Of a stretch of DNA of 56,029 nucleotides, positions 9,792-21,170 are shown one piece after another. Source of the stretch: Nitratifractor sp. (GTDB lineage Bacteria; Campylobacterota; Campylobacteria; Campylobacterales; Sulfurovaceae); the NCBI GenBank assembly GCA_015491955.1, contig WGFZ01000087.1, positions 1 through 56,029 of the forward strand, written 5' to 3'. The position numbers were made by a program, and so were the translations under genes. Position 1 is the stretch's first letter; every line of letters starts with the position of its first letter. The notes under the pieces were generated by a model. That model searched no databases and was not told where the DNA came from. It saw only the letters and a list, made by a program, of their open reading frames with translations.

Positions 9792-10703
9792 TTATTTAAG
9801 ACCTTTCCACTGAGCTTTATACCATAAGAAAGCGAGGAATGTAAAGATAACGAAGAATCCAATAACCCAAGGACCAACAGCTTCACGCTTAGGTTTACTA
9901 GGGTCTCCAACCTCTTCAAGATATTTATAAACTTTTTCATAACCCTCTTTACTAATACCAACACGTGGCATAGCTGTACCTTTTAAGATATGTTGAGGAT
10001 TTTCTACAAATTTTTTAAGATACTCTTCACTTCTTGCCCTAACAATAATAGATAAATCAGGTGGAAGCTTTCCAAGATAACCAGCTAATTTTAACTGATA
10101 CTGACCAACTTTCTTCTCAAAATCAAGTTTAGCCAAATCTACACCAGTTTTAATATCAGATTTTGTTTTAGGAGTTTGACCAATTTGAGTCCATTTATCA
10201 TAATGAACAGCATGACAACGTCCACAAGCAAATTCAAATGCCTCTTTTGGCTTAACCTCTTTTGGTGCAATTGATTTTAAATAAGCTGCAATATCAGCTG
10301 CACCTTGTTTACTTGCCATACCTCCAGGCATTCCACTCTTTTTAACAAGTGCAGTATGTGTAGGACTTAAAATGAAGTTAGCAATAAATTTCTCATCTAA
10401 TACAGCTCCAGCATTACTTAAATCAGGAGGATTAACTCCATAAGCAGATGCTGCTGATACTGCGTCCATAGGAGCCTTGATTCCTTGAGATTTTAAACCG
10501 TGGCAACTTGCACAAGCTGCAAATGCAGTCTTACCATTTGCTGGATTACCCTTTGCTACTGGTTTAAGATCCTTATATTGGAAGTTATTAAACTTTGCCT
10601 CTTCTATATGTTTATGCATAACAGAGTGTGCATAAGGTTCAACACCCCAGTATGTTACTAGAGTGAAGAATATAACAACGGCTAAAACCTTTAACTCTTT
10701 CAT
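9792..10703 (-). CDS. petC: Cytochrome bc1 complex diheme cytochrome c1 subunit
   Basis: Two CXXCH motifs (CASCHG, CGRCHA), N- and C-terminal TM segments, follows petB. Confidence 0.93.
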   Translation of the reverse strand: MKELKVLAVVIFFTLVTYWGVEPYAHSVMHKHIEEAKFNNFQYKDLKPVAKGNPANGKTAFAACASCHGLKSQGIKAPMDAVSAASAYGVNPPDLSNAGAVLDEKFIANFILSPTHTALVKKSGMPGGMASKQGAADIAAYLKSIAPKEVKPKEAFEFACGRCHAVHYDKWTQIGQTPKTKSDIKTGVDLAKLDFEKKVGQYQLKLAGYLGKLPPDLSIIVRARSEEYLKKFVENPQHILKGTAMPRVGISKEGYEKVYKYLEEVGDPSKPKREAVGPWVIGFFVIFTFLAFLWYKAQWKGLK

Positions 10704-11932
10704 TTATGCCCCCTAACAGTTTTTTCCGCTTTGGTGATGAATGGTAGTGCAATCCATAGAATAATAAAAGTCCAAGCAGCTACAGTACCGATTGTAGTAT
10801 AGATACCCATTGGAGGCACTTTACCCATAACAGATAGAACAATCATATCAATAAGAAGAAGCCAGAACCAAATAGAGAAGAGTCCACGACGATTAGCTGG
10901 AGCAACATTCGGACTTCTATCAAGGAATGGAAGTAGGAAGAAGATTACTTGAGCAAAACCAAATGCAATCAAACCAGCATTTTTAGAGAATGGTCTCAAA
11001 ATCTCATAACTCCATAGGAAATACCACTCAGGATATATATGAGGAGGTGTTTTAAGTCCATTTGCTGGGTCAAAGTTTACAGGATCCATTGCAAATTCAA
11101 AATGGTAAAAGACTAGATAGAAGTAGAATATAAAGTAGATTCCCAATACAAATGTATCTTTACTTAAAAATACTGGATTAAAAGGGATAACTTTTGACTC
11201 CTTACGCTTACCTGCTTTCCACTTCTCAGCTTCAGCTTCAAAATCAAACTCTTCACCATCTTTATTATTAACGTGAGGAAGACGTAAAGTACCAAAGTGT
11301 AGTACAATAAGTGCCATAATGATTAAAGGCATTAAAAGAACGTGAAGCATAAAGAAACGTCCAAGGAATGCTTGACCTGGAACATAATCACCACGAATCC
11401 ACTCAACAAGTCCATTCAAATCTAATGAACCAAGACTAAATAGATTTGTAATAACCATTCCAGCCCAATAACTCATCTGTCCCCAAGGAAGCATATATCC
11501 AGAGAAAGCCTCAGCAGAGAAACTTACAAAAAGAAGCATACCACTTAGCCAAATTAGTTCACGACCTCTTTTATAAGAGCCATAATAGATACCTGTAAAC
11601 ATATGGATATAGATAATTAAAAAGACCACTGAAGCAGCAACTCCGTGCATATGACGCCAAAGCCAACCATATCCAACTTCACCCATAATAGTGTGGTTTA
11701 CACTATCAAAAGCCAATTTTGTATCTGGAATATAATACATCAAAAGGAAGATACCACTAATAAGTAGTACTCCAAAAGTAGCGGCTAATACCATACCCAT
11801 TGCCCATAAGAAGTTGATATTCTTAGGAATCCAATACTCTGTAGATAATACTCTTTTTAGAGTATCTACTGCTAATCTATCGTTCAACCACTGATGGGAG
11901 AACGGTCTTGCATTTAAATCAAAATGTGCCAT
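10700..11932 (-). CDS. petB: Cytochrome bc1 complex cytochrome b subunit
   Basis: FSAEAFSGYMLPWGQMSYWAGMVITN, PEWYFLWSYEILR. Confidence 0.97.
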   Translation of the reverse strand: MAHFDLNARPFSHQWLNDRLAVDTLKRVLSTEYWIPKNINFLWAMGMVLAATFGVLLISGIFLLMYYIPDTKLAFDSVNHTIMGEVGYGWLWRHMHGVAASVVFLIIYIHMFTGIYYGSYKRGRELIWLSGMLLFVSFSAEAFSGYMLPWGQMSYWAGMVITNLFSLGSLDLNGLVEWIRGDYVPGQAFLGRFFMLHVLLMPLIIMALIVLHFGTLRLPHVNNKDGEEFDFEAEAEKWKAGKRKESKVIPFNPVFLSKDTFVLGIYFIFYFYLVFYHFEFAMDPVNFDPANGLKTPPHIYPEWYFLWSYEILRPFSKNAGLIAFGFAQVIFFLLPFLDRSPNVAPANRRGLFSIWFWLLLIDMIVLSVMGKVPPMGIYTTIGTVAAWTFIILWIALPFITKAEKTVRGHK

Positions 11933-11941
11933 GCTCTCTCC

Positions 11942-12481
11942 TTACGCCACTACACCAGCTTCTTTAAGCTTCTTATATTCAGAACCTACTTCACCTAGAA
12001 CAACCTTTGTACCAGTAATCTTAAATGGAGGAATCACTAATGGACTTGGAGGTGGTGCTTTAAGTACCTCTCCTGCAGCATTAAACTGCCCACCATGACA
12101 AGGACAAATAAATTTATTCTTCTCAGGGAAATAGTCAGGAATACAACCTAAGTGTGTACAAAGACCTACAACAATCATATATTTATGTCCACCAACAGTA
12201 ATAAGACGCTTATCATCATAAGCATTTTTGTCATTACCATTTGGAGCAGTTGCAGGTTTTGAATTTTTAGCTACTTTAATAATTAAAATAGGTTTACCAC
12301 GCCACTTCTCAACATAGAGCTTATTCTCTTGCATATTGCTAAGGTCTAGGGTTGTAAAACCTCCCGCTTTAACACTTGGTAGTGGATCCCAAGTACGTTT
12401 AGCCGCATAAAGAGCCCCTAAAGCTCCTAAACCAGCATATGCACCGAGCATCTTACCAAAGAAGTCTCTTCTATCGCTCAT
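11942..12481 (-). CDS. petA: Ubiquinol-cytochrome c reductase Rieske iron-sulfur subunit
   Basis: CTHLGC and CPCHGGQF Rieske motifs. Confidence 0.97.
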   Translation of the reverse strand: MSDRRDFFGKMLGAYAGLGALGALYAAKRTWDPLPSVKAGGFTTLDLSNMQENKLYVEKWRGKPILIIKVAKNSKPATAPNGNDKNAYDDKRLITVGGHKYMIVVGLCTHLGCIPDYFPEKNKFICPCHGGQFNAAGEVLKAPPPSPLVIPPFKITGTKVVLGEVGSEYKKLKEAGVVA

Positions 12482-12659
12482 ACCGCGTCCTTTATTTTAG
12501 AGATTAAAAACGATTTATTATAGAGCGATAAAGATAAAAAAGTATTGATTTGGCTCAAAAGAGGTAGAGACTATATTGTATATTAGTAATTTTTGTGAAG
12601 TTTCTACTCAATTTTAAATATTAATTATAATTAATAAACTACTTTTCGGATAAATTTTG

Positions 12660-13499
12660 TCAGGTTTTAGATATAATCTCCGCCCATTTTTTAGCAAAAT
12701 TATCAATCATACCGCTATCTACTTTTTTAGTATCTAAAGCTATCTCTAAAGCCTCCCAATCACCCCACGAGAGTCTAATAACTCCAATAGACTCTAAAAA
12801 TCTACTTGTACAATCTAAATCATCTTTACTATCTAACCATATAGTTTTAGCTCCTGCCATAAAAGCTTCCAATGCTGTTTGAACCATTGTAGTAACTACT
12901 ACTTCACTCTCTTTGATTAAATCTTTATAACTATCACTCTCATATATCTTTTTGAAGTATTTGGCTAACTCATCTTCATATTTAACATAAAAGTAGCTAC
13001 CCCAATATAGTTCTAAATCAAAATCTTTTAACTCTTTAGAGGCATTTAGTAGCCTCTTATCATAATCACTATCACCATATATTAAGACTAAATTACTATT
13101 TTTAGAGCTAGGGGCCTCTTGATATATAGAATCTACCAATGCCCCTTGAGTATAAAGAGCTAATATCTCCTCACCAAAACGACTTTTAACATTACACTCT
13201 TTTACCATATATACTTTGGCATACTTTTGAACATAAAAATCTAAACGCTCACCTATTGGCTCTGGCGAATCTATAACTAAAGTATCAGCAAAATTTACAA
13301 CTCCATCAATCTCCATAATATTATCAATGGTAGTAGCCAAAGGAAGACCAAGTTCTCTACCTGCTAGTTGAGCTCTATAATCATTTACAATTAATTCTGC
13401 CTCAACTCCTTGAGCCTTTAGTTGATGCCACAAAGCTCCCATACGTCTGAGTGCATCTAAGTTTGCTCTATGGTTTGTATAAGCGTATAAATATATCAA
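12660..13499 (-). CDS. Conserved hypothetical, glycosyltransferase-like (MurG/PseG-like fold suspected)
   Basis: 279 aa; ...[27 protein letters not shown] resembles the GT-B C-terminal donor-site loop; translationally coupled to mnmG. Confidence 0.45.
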   Translation of the reverse strand: MIYLYAYTNHRANLDALRRMGALWHQLKAQGVEAELIVNDYRAQLAGRELGLPLATTIDNIMEIDGVVNFADTLVIDSPEPIGERLDFYVQKYAKVYMVKECNVKSRFGEEILALYTQGALVDSIYQEAPSSKNSNLVLIYGDSDYDKRLLNASKELKDFDLELYWGSYFYVKYEDELAKYFKKIYESDSYKDLIKESEVVVTTMVQTALEAFMAGAKTIWLDSKDDLDCTSRFLESIGVIRLSWGDWEALEIALDTKKVDSGMIDNFAKKWAEIISKT

Positions 13500-15370
13500 G
13501 ATTTACCCTTTTGAGCCATTTTAATATATACGTGAAGAATCTCTATTGCTGCTGGAGTAATTCCACTAATCCTAGAGGCTTCAAATAGTGTTGGTGGTGT
13601 TGCCTTCTCAAGTTTTTCCACAATCTCATTACTAAGACCTTGAACTTTTTTAAAATCAAAGCCTTCAGGGATATTAATCTGATGCATTCCTTTCATTCTA
13701 TCAATCTGTTGTTGCTGTTTTTCTATATACCTATAGTATTTAGCCTCGACTAAAATCTGCTCTATAACCTCATCACTATATGAACTAAAATCTGGAAGAA
13801 GTTGAAGCAGTTTATCTCTAGTTGGATTTGCAATACGAGCTAATAGGTCAATCCAAGCTGTCTTATCATTGATTCTCTCTTCACCCATTGCCTCAAGCTT
13901 TGAAATAAACTCTTTAGTAGGTGTAGCATAATGGGTTCGTAACCAAGATAGAGCCTTATCAATATCCTCTTTAATCTTAGCAACCCTTGTAGCAAACTCT
14001 TTGGAAATTAGACCTAACTTTAGACCATAATGAGATAGACGTAGATGAGCATTATCCTCTCTTAGAAGCAGACGATACTCTGCACGAGATGTAAACATTC
14101 TATATGGCTCATTAGTCCCTTTAGTAACTAAATCATCAATAAGCACACCAATATATGCCTCATCACGCCCTAGAATAAAAGGTTCTTCACCTCTTAAGGC
14201 TAAAACTGCATTAATACCAGCTATAAGACCTTGAGCAGCCGCCTCTTCATATCCTGTAGTACCATTTACTTGACCAGCCCAATAGAGTCCCTTAATCTTT
14301 TTAGACTCTAACGTATGCTTTAGCTCTGTTGGTTGAATGAAGTCATACTCAATAGCATAACCAAAGCGAACAATTCTAGCATTCTCTAAACCACGAATGG
14401 AGTGAATCATAGCCTCTTGTACATCAGTTGGTAAAGATGTACTAAGTCCATTTAGATAGAACTCATTTGCCTCTCTTGTTTGAGGCTCTACAAAGATTTG
14501 ATGACGAGGACGGTCTCTAAAGCGATTAATCTTATCCTCAATACTTGGACAGTATCTAGGACCAACCCCTTCAATCTGTCCACTAAAGAGTGGAGCTCTA
14601 TAAAAATTACTCTCAATAATATTGTGTGTCTCCTCCTTTGTATATGTAACCCAACAAGGCAACTGTTTAGGAGAAAAATTTTTACGAGATGTTTGAAATG
14701 AAAAAGGTATAGGATTTTCATCACCAGCTTGAGGCTCCATTACTGAAAAATCTATACTATCTCCAGCTATTCTAGCACAAGTACCAGTCTTAAGTCTACC
14801 TATCTCAAATCCCAATCCTCTAAGTTGCTGGGCAAGAGTAATTGAAGCAAATTCACCTTGACGTCCTGCTTGTTGAGTCTTATCTCCAATATGTATTAAG
14901 CCATCTAAAAATGTTCCTGATGCAATAATTACACGAGATGCCTCATATCTATCTCCTAACTGAGTCTCTACCCCTTGAATCCTATCACCATCTAAAATTA
15001 ATCCCTCTACAATCTCTTGACGTACTTCAAGATTTGGAGTATTGAGACAAATATCACGCATTCTTATACGGTATCTATCCATATCAATCTGAGCCCTGCT
15101 TCCTCTAACAGCAGGTCCTTTTGATGAGTTTAAGAGACGAAACTGTAAACCTGTCTCATCTGTACAACGCCCCATCTCTCCACCAATGGCATCAATCTCT
15201 TTTACTAAATGCCCCTTAGCAAGTCCTCCAATAGCAGGATTACAACTACTTGCACCAATTTGCTCGACTAAAATAGTAATAAGAAGAGTCTTTGCTCCCA
15301 TTCTAGCTGAAGCTAAAGAGGCTTCAATTCCTGCGTGTCCTCCACCAATTACAATAACATCATAGTTCAT
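13496..15370 (-). CDS. mnmG: tRNA uridine-5-carboxymethylaminomethyl modification enzyme, FAD-dependent
   Basis: [39 protein letters not shown]. Confidence 0.97.
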   Translation of the reverse strand: MNYDVIVIGGGHAGIEASLASARMGAKTLLITILVEQIGASSCNPAIGGLAKGHLVKEIDAIGGEMGRCTDETGLQFRLLNSSKGPAVRGSRAQIDMDRYRIRMRDICLNTPNLEVRQEIVEGLILDGDRIQGVETQLGDRYEASRVIIASGTFLDGLIHIGDKTQQAGRQGEFASITLAQQLRGLGFEIGRLKTGTCARIAGDSIDFSVMEPQAGDENPIPFSFQTSRKNFSPKQLPCWVTYTKEETHNIIESNFYRAPLFSGQIEGVGPRYCPSIEDKINRFRDRPRHQIFVEPQTREANEFYLNGLSTSLPTDVQEAMIHSIRGLENARIVRFGYAIEYDFIQPTELKHTLESKKIKGLYWAGQVNGTTGYEEAAAQGLIAGINAVLALRGEEPFILGRDEAYIGVLIDDLVTKGTNEPYRMFTSRAEYRLLLREDNAHLRLSHYGLKLGLISKEFATRVAKIKEDIDKALSWLRTHYATPTKEFISKLEAMGEERINDKTAWIDLLARIANPTRDKLLQLLPDFSSYSDEVIEQILVEAKYYRYIEKQQQQIDRMKGMHQINIPEGFDFKKVQGLSNEIVEKLEKATPPTLFEASRISGITPAAIEILHVYIKMAQKGKS

Positions 15371-15437
15371 TAAAAAACCTCACTTCATTAGCCACTCTTG
15401 TTATAATAGTTGCAATTATAGCTAAAGGGAGTATTTT

Positions 15438-16058
15438 GTGTTTACTGGCTTGATTCGTGAAATAGGTACTATAATAGATGATAATAAACATCTTTTAACA
15501 ATTAATTCAACTATTAAAGCAAAAATTGGGGACTCTATCGCTGTTAATGGAGTCTGCTTAACAGTTAAAGAGATAATTAATGATGGTTTTAAGGTAGAAG
15601 TAGCAGATGAGACAAGGCGTATCGTACCAAATGAGAAGTTTCAAGGTAGAGTACACCTAGAACCAGCTATGCAAATGGGTGATAGATTTGAGGGACATAT
15701 TGTTCAAGGTCATATAGATACAATAGGAACAATTAAAGATATTAAAAGAGGTGAAAATGCTACAGAGTTTTTTATCTTTGTAGAACCATCTCAAATTACA
15801 TATCTTATTCCAAAAGGCTCTGTTACGATTGATGGAATTAGTCTTACAATAAACGAAGTTGGCTTAGATTGGTTTAGATTAACTATTATTCCACATACAC
15901 TAGAGAATACACTCTTTAAAACTTACTCAATAGGAACTAAAGTAAATATTGAAACTGACCTCTTTGCTAGATATATTGAACATATTTTACAACATCACCA
16001 AAAGGTAAAAAAGCAGATGAGTTGGAGTGATATTGATGCTATATCTATGAGTTTTTAG
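15438..16058 (+). CDS. ribE: Riboflavin synthase alpha subunit
   Basis: MFTGLIREIGTI, two lumazine-binding repeats with IAVNGVCLTV and GHIVQGHID. Confidence 0.95.
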   Translation: MFTGLIREIGTIIDDNKHLLTINSTIKAKIGDSIAVNGVCLTVKEIINDGFKVEVADETRRIVPNEKFQGRVHLEPAMQMGDRFEGHIVQGHIDTIGTIKDIKRGENATEFFIFVEPSQITYLIPKGSVTIDGISLTINEVGLDWFRLTIIPHTLENTLFKTYSIGTKVNIETDLFARYIEHILQHHQKVKKQMSWSDIDAISMSF

Positions 16059-16067
16059 GAGATAGGT

Positions 16068-16367
16068 ATGAATCTTTTTGAATATGATATTCCCGATAGT
16101 GGGGAGAGTTTTAGTACACTTTTTGAGGATAAAAATATAAGAGTTGTACGTATTGTAAGCTCTGAAGATATAGATAGTAAACTCTATAATCAAAAAGAAG
16201 ATGAGTGGATTGTACTGCTTAATGGTGAAGCCTCTTTAGATATAGATGGAGATATACAAGAGTTAAAAAAGGGAGATACCCTATTTATTCCTACCCATAC
16301 TCCACACAGAGTCTTAAAGACTAAAAAAGGTACTCTATGGTTATCTATATATATTTTTAATAAATAA
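16068..16367 (+). CDS. Small cupin-domain protein
   Basis: 99 aa; GEASLDIDGDIQELKKGDTLFIPTHTPHRVLKT cupin motif. Confidence 0.85.
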   Translation: MNLFEYDIPDSGESFSTLFEDKNIRVVRIVSSEDIDSKLYNQKEDEWIVLLNGEASLDIDGDIQELKKGDTLFIPTHTPHRVLKTKKGTLWLSIYIFNK

Positions 16368-16382
16368 TTTTTATTATTAATC

Positions 16383-16411
16383 TTGACATATAATAGAAGA
16401 GTTGATATACT
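16383..16411 (+). promoter_or_regulatory. Sigma70-type promoter for the leuA leader
   Basis: TTGACA (16383-16388), 17 nt, TATACT (16406-16411). Confidence 0.75.
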
Positions 16412-16439
16412 TTTGTAACTTCAGTAAAGGAGAGTAGTT

Positions 16440-16511
16440 GTGGTGTATAGTATAAGTCTATTTAACTGTCATTTTTATAAGATGAGTTCTATTCTCCTTC
16501 AAAACTTATAA
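16440..16511 (+). CDS. Candidate leu leader peptide MVYSISLFNCHFYKMSSILLQNL (23 aa, GTG start)
   Basis: SD AAAGGAG at 16426-16432, 7 nt before GTG; in-frame stop TAA at 16509-16511; Leu codons CTA, CTC, CTT, TTA. Confidence 0.65.
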   Translation: MVYSISLFNCHFYKMSSILLQNL

Positions 16512-16544
16512 TTAATTCTACACAATTAAAGTTATATCGACTGT

Positions 16545-16586
16545 GCCGATTTAGCCCCTTTTAGATAGAATCGGTCTTATTTTTTA
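16545..16586 (+). terminator. Leader (attenuator-type) intrinsic terminator upstream of leuA
   Basis: GCCGATT (16545-16551) pairs with AATCGGT (16569-16575), then CTTATTTTTT; ends about 20 nt before the leuA start. Confidence 0.75.
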
Positions 16587-16607
16587 ACAATATAAAAGGT
16601 ACTTATA

Positions 16608-18170
16608 ATGAGTAAAGAGTCTATTATTATCTTTGATACCACTTTAAGAGATGGTGAACAGAGTCCTGGTGCTTCAATGAATACTCAAGAGAAGATTCAA
16701 ATTGCTAGTCAGCTTGAAAAACTAGGTGTTGATGTCATTGAAGCTGGATTTGCGGCTGCAAGTCCAGGAGATTTTGATGCTATAAATAAGATTGCCCAAA
16801 AGATTAAAAACTCAACTGTATGCTCTCTTGCTAGGGCATTGGATAGAGATATAAAATCAGCTGGTGAAGCGATAGCCCCTGCACCAAAAAAGAGAATCCA
16901 CACCTTTATAGCTACAAGTCCTATACATATGGAGTATAAGCTAAAGATGAAACCTAATGAGGTTATAGCTCAAGCTGTTAGGGCGGTTGAGTATGCTAAG
17001 AGTTTTGTTGATGATGTAGAGTTTAGTCTTGAAGATGCAGGTCGTAGTGATATGGAGTTTATGAAAGAGATTATAGATGCAACTGTATCAGCTGGAGCTA
17101 AAACGATAAATATTCCAGATACTGTGGGGATTCTTCTTCCCGATGAGGTGGGTTCTAGAATTGCTGAACTTAAAGCTTTTATAGGTGATAGAGCTATAAT
17201 CTCTGTTCATAACCATAACGATTTAGGTCTTGCTGTTGCCAACTCTCTTTCTGCTATTAACAATGGAGCAAGACAGATTGAGTGTACAATAAATGGTTTA
17301 GGAGAGCGTGCGGGAAATGCGGCTCTTGAAGAGATTGTAATGGCTCTTAAAATTCGTCAAGATATATTTAATAGTGTTGAGACTAAGATAAATACTAAAG
17401 AGATATATCCAACTAGCCGTTTAATTGCTTCAATTACAGGTATTGAACCTCAACCAAATAAGGCGATAGTTGGTAAAAACGCCTTTGCTCACGAGAGTGG
17501 AATACACCAAGATGGGGTACTTAAAAATAAACGAACTTATGAGATATTCTCACCTGAAGATATTGGATTGGATTTAAATAATACTCTAGTATTGGGCAAA
17601 CACTCTGGAAGAGCTGCATTTAAAGATAAACTAGAGCAACTTGGCTTTACTCTTAGTGAAGATAAACTAAATGAAGCATTTAAGCGGTTTAAAGAGTTAG
17701 CAGATAAGAAAAAAGATATATATGATGATGACTTAAGGGCTTTAGTTACTAGCCAAATGACAAATATCCAAAAGAGTTGGGAACTTGTTGCTCTTCAACT
17801 AATGGACTCTACAGGTGGAGTACCTAGTGCGGCTATTACAATTAAAAAGAGTAATGATAGTGTGATTACAGATGCTGGAATTGGAGATGGTACTATTGAT
17901 GCAATATTTAAAACGATAGATAGAATTACTGGCTATCAGGGTCTTTTAAAAGATTATAAGGTCAAATCTGTATCTCAAGGAAAAGATGCCTTAGCAAATG
18001 TAACAGTACAAGTACAGTTTAATGATGATGAACCTGCTGTTATTGGACACGGACTTAGTGTAGATACAATGTTTGCAAGTGCAAAGGCATATCTTGGAGC
18101 ATTAAATAGCTATATTAGTATGGAGGGTATGCTCAAAAGACGTAATGAAGGGGAGGAGTGTAATGTTTAA
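16608..18170 (+). CDS. leuA: 2-isopropylmalate synthase
   Basis: [44 protein letters not shown]. Confidence 0.97.
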   Translation: MSKESIIIFDTTLRDGEQSPGASMNTQEKIQIASQLEKLGVDVIEAGFAAASPGDFDAINKIAQKIKNSTVCSLARALDRDIKSAGEAIAPAPKKRIHTFIATSPIHMEYKLKMKPNEVIAQAVRAVEYAKSFVDDVEFSLEDAGRSDMEFMKEIIDATVSAGAKTINIPDTVGILLPDEVGSRIAELKAFIGDRAIISVHNHNDLGLAVANSLSAINNGARQIECTINGLGERAGNAALEEIVMALKIRQDIFNSVETKINTKEIYPTSRLIASITGIEPQPNKAIVGKNAFAHESGIHQDGVLKNKRTYEIFSPEDIGLDLNNTLVLGKHSGRAAFKDKLEQLGFTLSEDKLNEAFKRFKELADKKKDIYDDDLRALVTSQMTNIQKSWELVALQLMDSTGGVPSAAITIKKSNDSVITDAGIGDGTIDAIFKTIDRITGYQGLLKDYKVKSVSQGKDALANVTVQVQFNDDEPAVIGHGLSVDTMFASAKAYLGALNSYISMEGMLKRRNEGEECNV

Positions 18171-18206
18171 CTCTTCTAAAATTTTATTTTATTTAGGAAA
18201 TTTTCA

Positions 18207-18767
18207 ATGAAAGTATTACAATTTTTAAAGCTCTTTATAGTTGTCTTTTTTGCTATTAATCTTTTAAGTGCAAGAGAGGTTATTCCTCTTAGTAAAACAA
18301 CTTTTGAAGTTGTTAACGATGATGGCTCACAAAAAGTAGTTGATTTAAAGGGAAGAGAGTTTGTAGTAGTATCAGTTAGAGAACCAGGTAGCGATGGACG
18401 ATTTTATACTGTAGATCGTGATGGTGTTGTATGGTGGACTGGAGCTATTACTTCAGGAGTAAATGATTATGACACTCCTTCTGGCATATTTCCAATTCTC
18501 TATAAAAAACGCCACTATATGTCAAAAAAGTATCCAGACCCATCTGGTGTTGATAATATGGACTATAGTATGTTTTTTACTCGTACTGGAAATGCTCTAC
18601 ATAAAGGTAGTGTAAACTGGATGAGCCACGGCTGTATCCATATAGACCCACGTGATATTGAGACTCTTTATAATTGGGCAAAAGTTAAAAAGACTCTTGT
18701 TATTATTACAAGAAAATCCTATATGCCATTTGCTCGTCCAGATTTACTTCGTTTTAATCTTAAATAG
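18207..18767 (+). CDS. L,D-transpeptidase (YkuD) family protein with signal peptide
   Basis: SHGCIHIDPRD catalytic motif (H-X-S-H-G-C-like); N-terminal signal sequence. Confidence 0.88.
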   Translation: MKVLQFLKLFIVVFFAINLLSAREVIPLSKTTFEVVNDDGSQKVVDLKGREFVVVSVREPGSDGRFYTVDRDGVVWWTGAITSGVNDYDTPSGIFPILYKKRHYMSKKYPDPSGVDNMDYSMFFTRTGNALHKGSVNWMSHGCIHIDPRDIETLYNWAKVKKTLVIITRKSYMPFARPDLLRFNLK

Positions 18768-18773
18768 TAGAGT

Positions 18774-20888
18774 CTAAGACTCTACATAATTAGATAGAGC
18801 TAACTCTACTTTACGCCCATTTTGAGCTAAAACTTTTACTTCAACTTTATCACCCTCTTTAAATGATGATGCAGGACGACCTGCCATTTTAGAGATATGA
18901 AGTAAAGCATCATAATTTCCAGGCATTTCAACAAAGAGACCATACTCCATCACACGTTTAATCTCTCCTTGATATACTTTACCAATCTCATATTGTGGAA
19001 CAGTAGGCTCATCTTTTGAGGCTATAGATTCAATATGTTCTCTAGCTAATTTCACACTCTCTTTACTATCACCTATTAATTTAACTCCACCACTTTGGCG
19101 ATCTAAATCTATCTTAACTTCAAAACGCTCTATAATCTCTCTTATTGTACTTCCAGCTTTTCCAATAATATGAACAATCTTAGAGGGGTCAATATTAAAG
19201 TTATCTGAGATAGGAAGTGCTTGACTAGGAGTGATATTTCCCTTTGCCTCTTCCATTAGAGATAAAATATGTAAACGTGCCTCTTTTGCTTGATATAGAG
19301 CCTCTTTTAAGATATTAAGGTCAAGCCCACCTAACTTTATATCCATCTGCATAGCAGTCATTCCATTTTTAGTGCCAGTTACTTTAAAATCCATATCCCC
19401 ATCGTGGTCTTCTAAACCCATAATATCACTCAAAATTGCATACTTATCACCCTCTTTAACAAGTCCCATTGCTACACCAGCGACAAGCTCTCTTAAACCT
19501 ACTTCAGAGGCAATTAAAGCTAAAGAACCCGCACAAACAGTAGCCATTGACGAAGAGCCATTACTCTCAAGAATCTCAGATACTAGACGAACTGTTTGAG
19601 AATTATCCTCAATAAGCATAGGTTCTAAAGCACGTTTTGCAAGATTACCGTGTCCTAATTCCCTTCTACTAGGAGCTCCTATTGGACGAGCTTCACCTAC
19701 ACTAAATGGAGGAAAGTTATAATGAACCATAAACTTTTCAGTTCTAGGAGATTTTTCTGTAAGTAGTTCATACATTTGAGCATCTTTACCATCACCTAAA
19801 GTAACAGTAGCTAAAGCTTGAGTCTCTCCTCTTGTAAATAGACAAGAGCCGTGTACGCTAGGTAGGATATTTGTCTCAATAGTGATAGGACGTACTTCAT
19901 CAACTCTTCTACCATCAGCTCTTTTTCTTTGCTCAAGAATTTGCCCTCTAACTTTTTGTCTCTTTACACAATCAATCGCCTTATATATCTTCAAAGGGTC
20001 ATTTTCAAGTTCTAAATCACTCAAGGAGTCTTTAATATTTTGATATACCCTATCAAGAATATCCCCCCTTTCACTCTTTGATAGTCCATTAAGTGCTATA
20101 TCTATAGAGTCTGAGTATCTCTCATTAATAATATTTACTAAATCCTCTAAATTATCATCTATAGATACTGGTAATGTAAGTTTTTCTCTTTTAAGAGGTA
20201 AAAATGCCTTTTCATACTCTCTACAAGTTTTAGCAATTTCACCTTTAAGATTTTCAATAAGCTCTATAAACTCATCTTCTAATATCTCATTTACCTCTTG
20301 CTCTTGAGTAGCCTTTACTGCCATCTCAATCATCAATATCTCTTCACCACTTCCAACAAGAAGTAGATCAAGTTCACTCTCTTGCATTTGACTCTGAGAA
20401 GGGTTTATCAACTCTTTATTATCTTTACGTCCTACACGTATAGCAGATACACTCTTCTCTATTGGTAGATTAGATAGTAAAAGAGCTGAGTTTGCAGCGT
20501 GTAGTGATGCTATTTGAAGATCAACTTGGCTATCTGCACTCAAAACCATAACTGTAATAACAGTTGGATATGCAAAATCTTTTGGAAATAGTGGTCTTAG
20601 AGACCTATCAATAATACGAGATGTCAAGGTCTCAAAATCACTTGGCTTACTCTCACGCTTAATAAATCCACCAGGAATCTTTGATGAGGCATAAGCCTTT
20701 TCTATATATTGAACAGTTAGAGGCAAGAATGGTTCATTTACAGCCTTTTGTTCAACTACTACTGTAGCGAGTATTACACATTTACCTTGAGTATATAAGA
20801 CAGAGCCATCACTTTGACGAGCCACTTTACCTATACTATAACTCTCTTCAACTCCATTAGCTTTAATATTTACTATTTTTTCTTGCAT
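18774..20888 (-). CDS. pnp: Polyribonucleotide nucleotidyltransferase
   Basis: Two RNase PH domains, KH (IHIIGKAGSTIREIIE-like) and C-terminal S1 domain. Confidence 0.97.
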   Translation of the reverse strand: MQEKIVNIKANGVEESYSIGKVARQSDGSVLYTQGKCVILATVVVEQKAVNEPFLPLTVQYIEKAYASSKIPGGFIKRESKPSDFETLTSRIIDRSLRPLFPKDFAYPTVITVMVLSADSQVDLQIASLHAANSALLLSNLPIEKSVSAIRVGRKDNKELINPSQSQMQESELDLLLVGSGEEILMIEMAVKATQEQEVNEILEDEFIELIENLKGEIAKTCREYEKAFLPLKREKLTLPVSIDDNLEDLVNIINERYSDSIDIALNGLSKSERGDILDRVYQNIKDSLSDLELENDPLKIYKAIDCVKRQKVRGQILEQRKRADGRRVDEVRPITIETNILPSVHGSCLFTRGETQALATVTLGDGKDAQMYELLTEKSPRTEKFMVHYNFPPFSVGEARPIGAPSRRELGHGNLAKRALEPMLIEDNSQTVRLVSEILESNGSSSMATVCAGSLALIASEVGLRELVAGVAMGLVKEGDKYAILSDIMGLEDHDGDMDFKVTGTKNGMTAMQMDIKLGGLDLNILKEALYQAKEARLHILSLMEEAKGNITPSQALPISDNFNIDPSKIVHIIGKAGSTIREIIERFEVKIDLDRQSGGVKLIGDSKESVKLAREHIESIASKDEPTVPQYEIGKVYQGEIKRVMEYGLFVEMPGNYDALLHISKMAGRPASSFKEGDKVEVKVLAQNGRKVELALSNYVES

Positions 20889-20903
20889 ATTATCTACTTC
20901 CCT

Positions 20904-21170
20904 TTAAATTTTAAACTTCCTATCGTGGTCTATTTGAGGAATTTGTCTATTAATCTCCTCTTCATCAAAATAGAAACGAAAATTATCTACATACTCCATA
21001 ACTATCTCATAAGCTTGGTTAATATCTTGAATCTTATTAAAATCCGTAGAGTTTAAATCTGGGTGATAGCGTCTTGCTAAGTCTCTATAGCGTCTCTTGA
21101 TTTCTGCCCTACTAACTATTGAAGGAAGTCCCAAAATCTCAAGAGCTTGATGAATATCTTTACTATTCAT
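20904..21170 (-). CDS. Small J-domain protein
   Basis: 88 aa; RRYRDLARRYHPDLN with HPD motif. Confidence 0.85.
   Translation of the reverse strand: MNSKDIHQALEILGLPSIVSRAEIKRRYRDLARRYHPDLNSTDFNKIQDINQAYEIVMEYVDNFRFYFDEEEINRQIPQIDHDRKFKI

Noticed and set aside
12600-12660. Palindrome ATTAATTATAATTAAT upstream of petA
   Set aside because: Pure A/T palindrome in an AT-rich promoter region; expected by chance.
16417-16590. leuA upstream RNA as a possible 6S or independent sRNA
   Set aside because: Separate stacked hairpins, an SD plus leader ORF with Leu codons, and a terminator abutting leuA fit attenuation better; a more 6S-like rod exists at 24690-24902.
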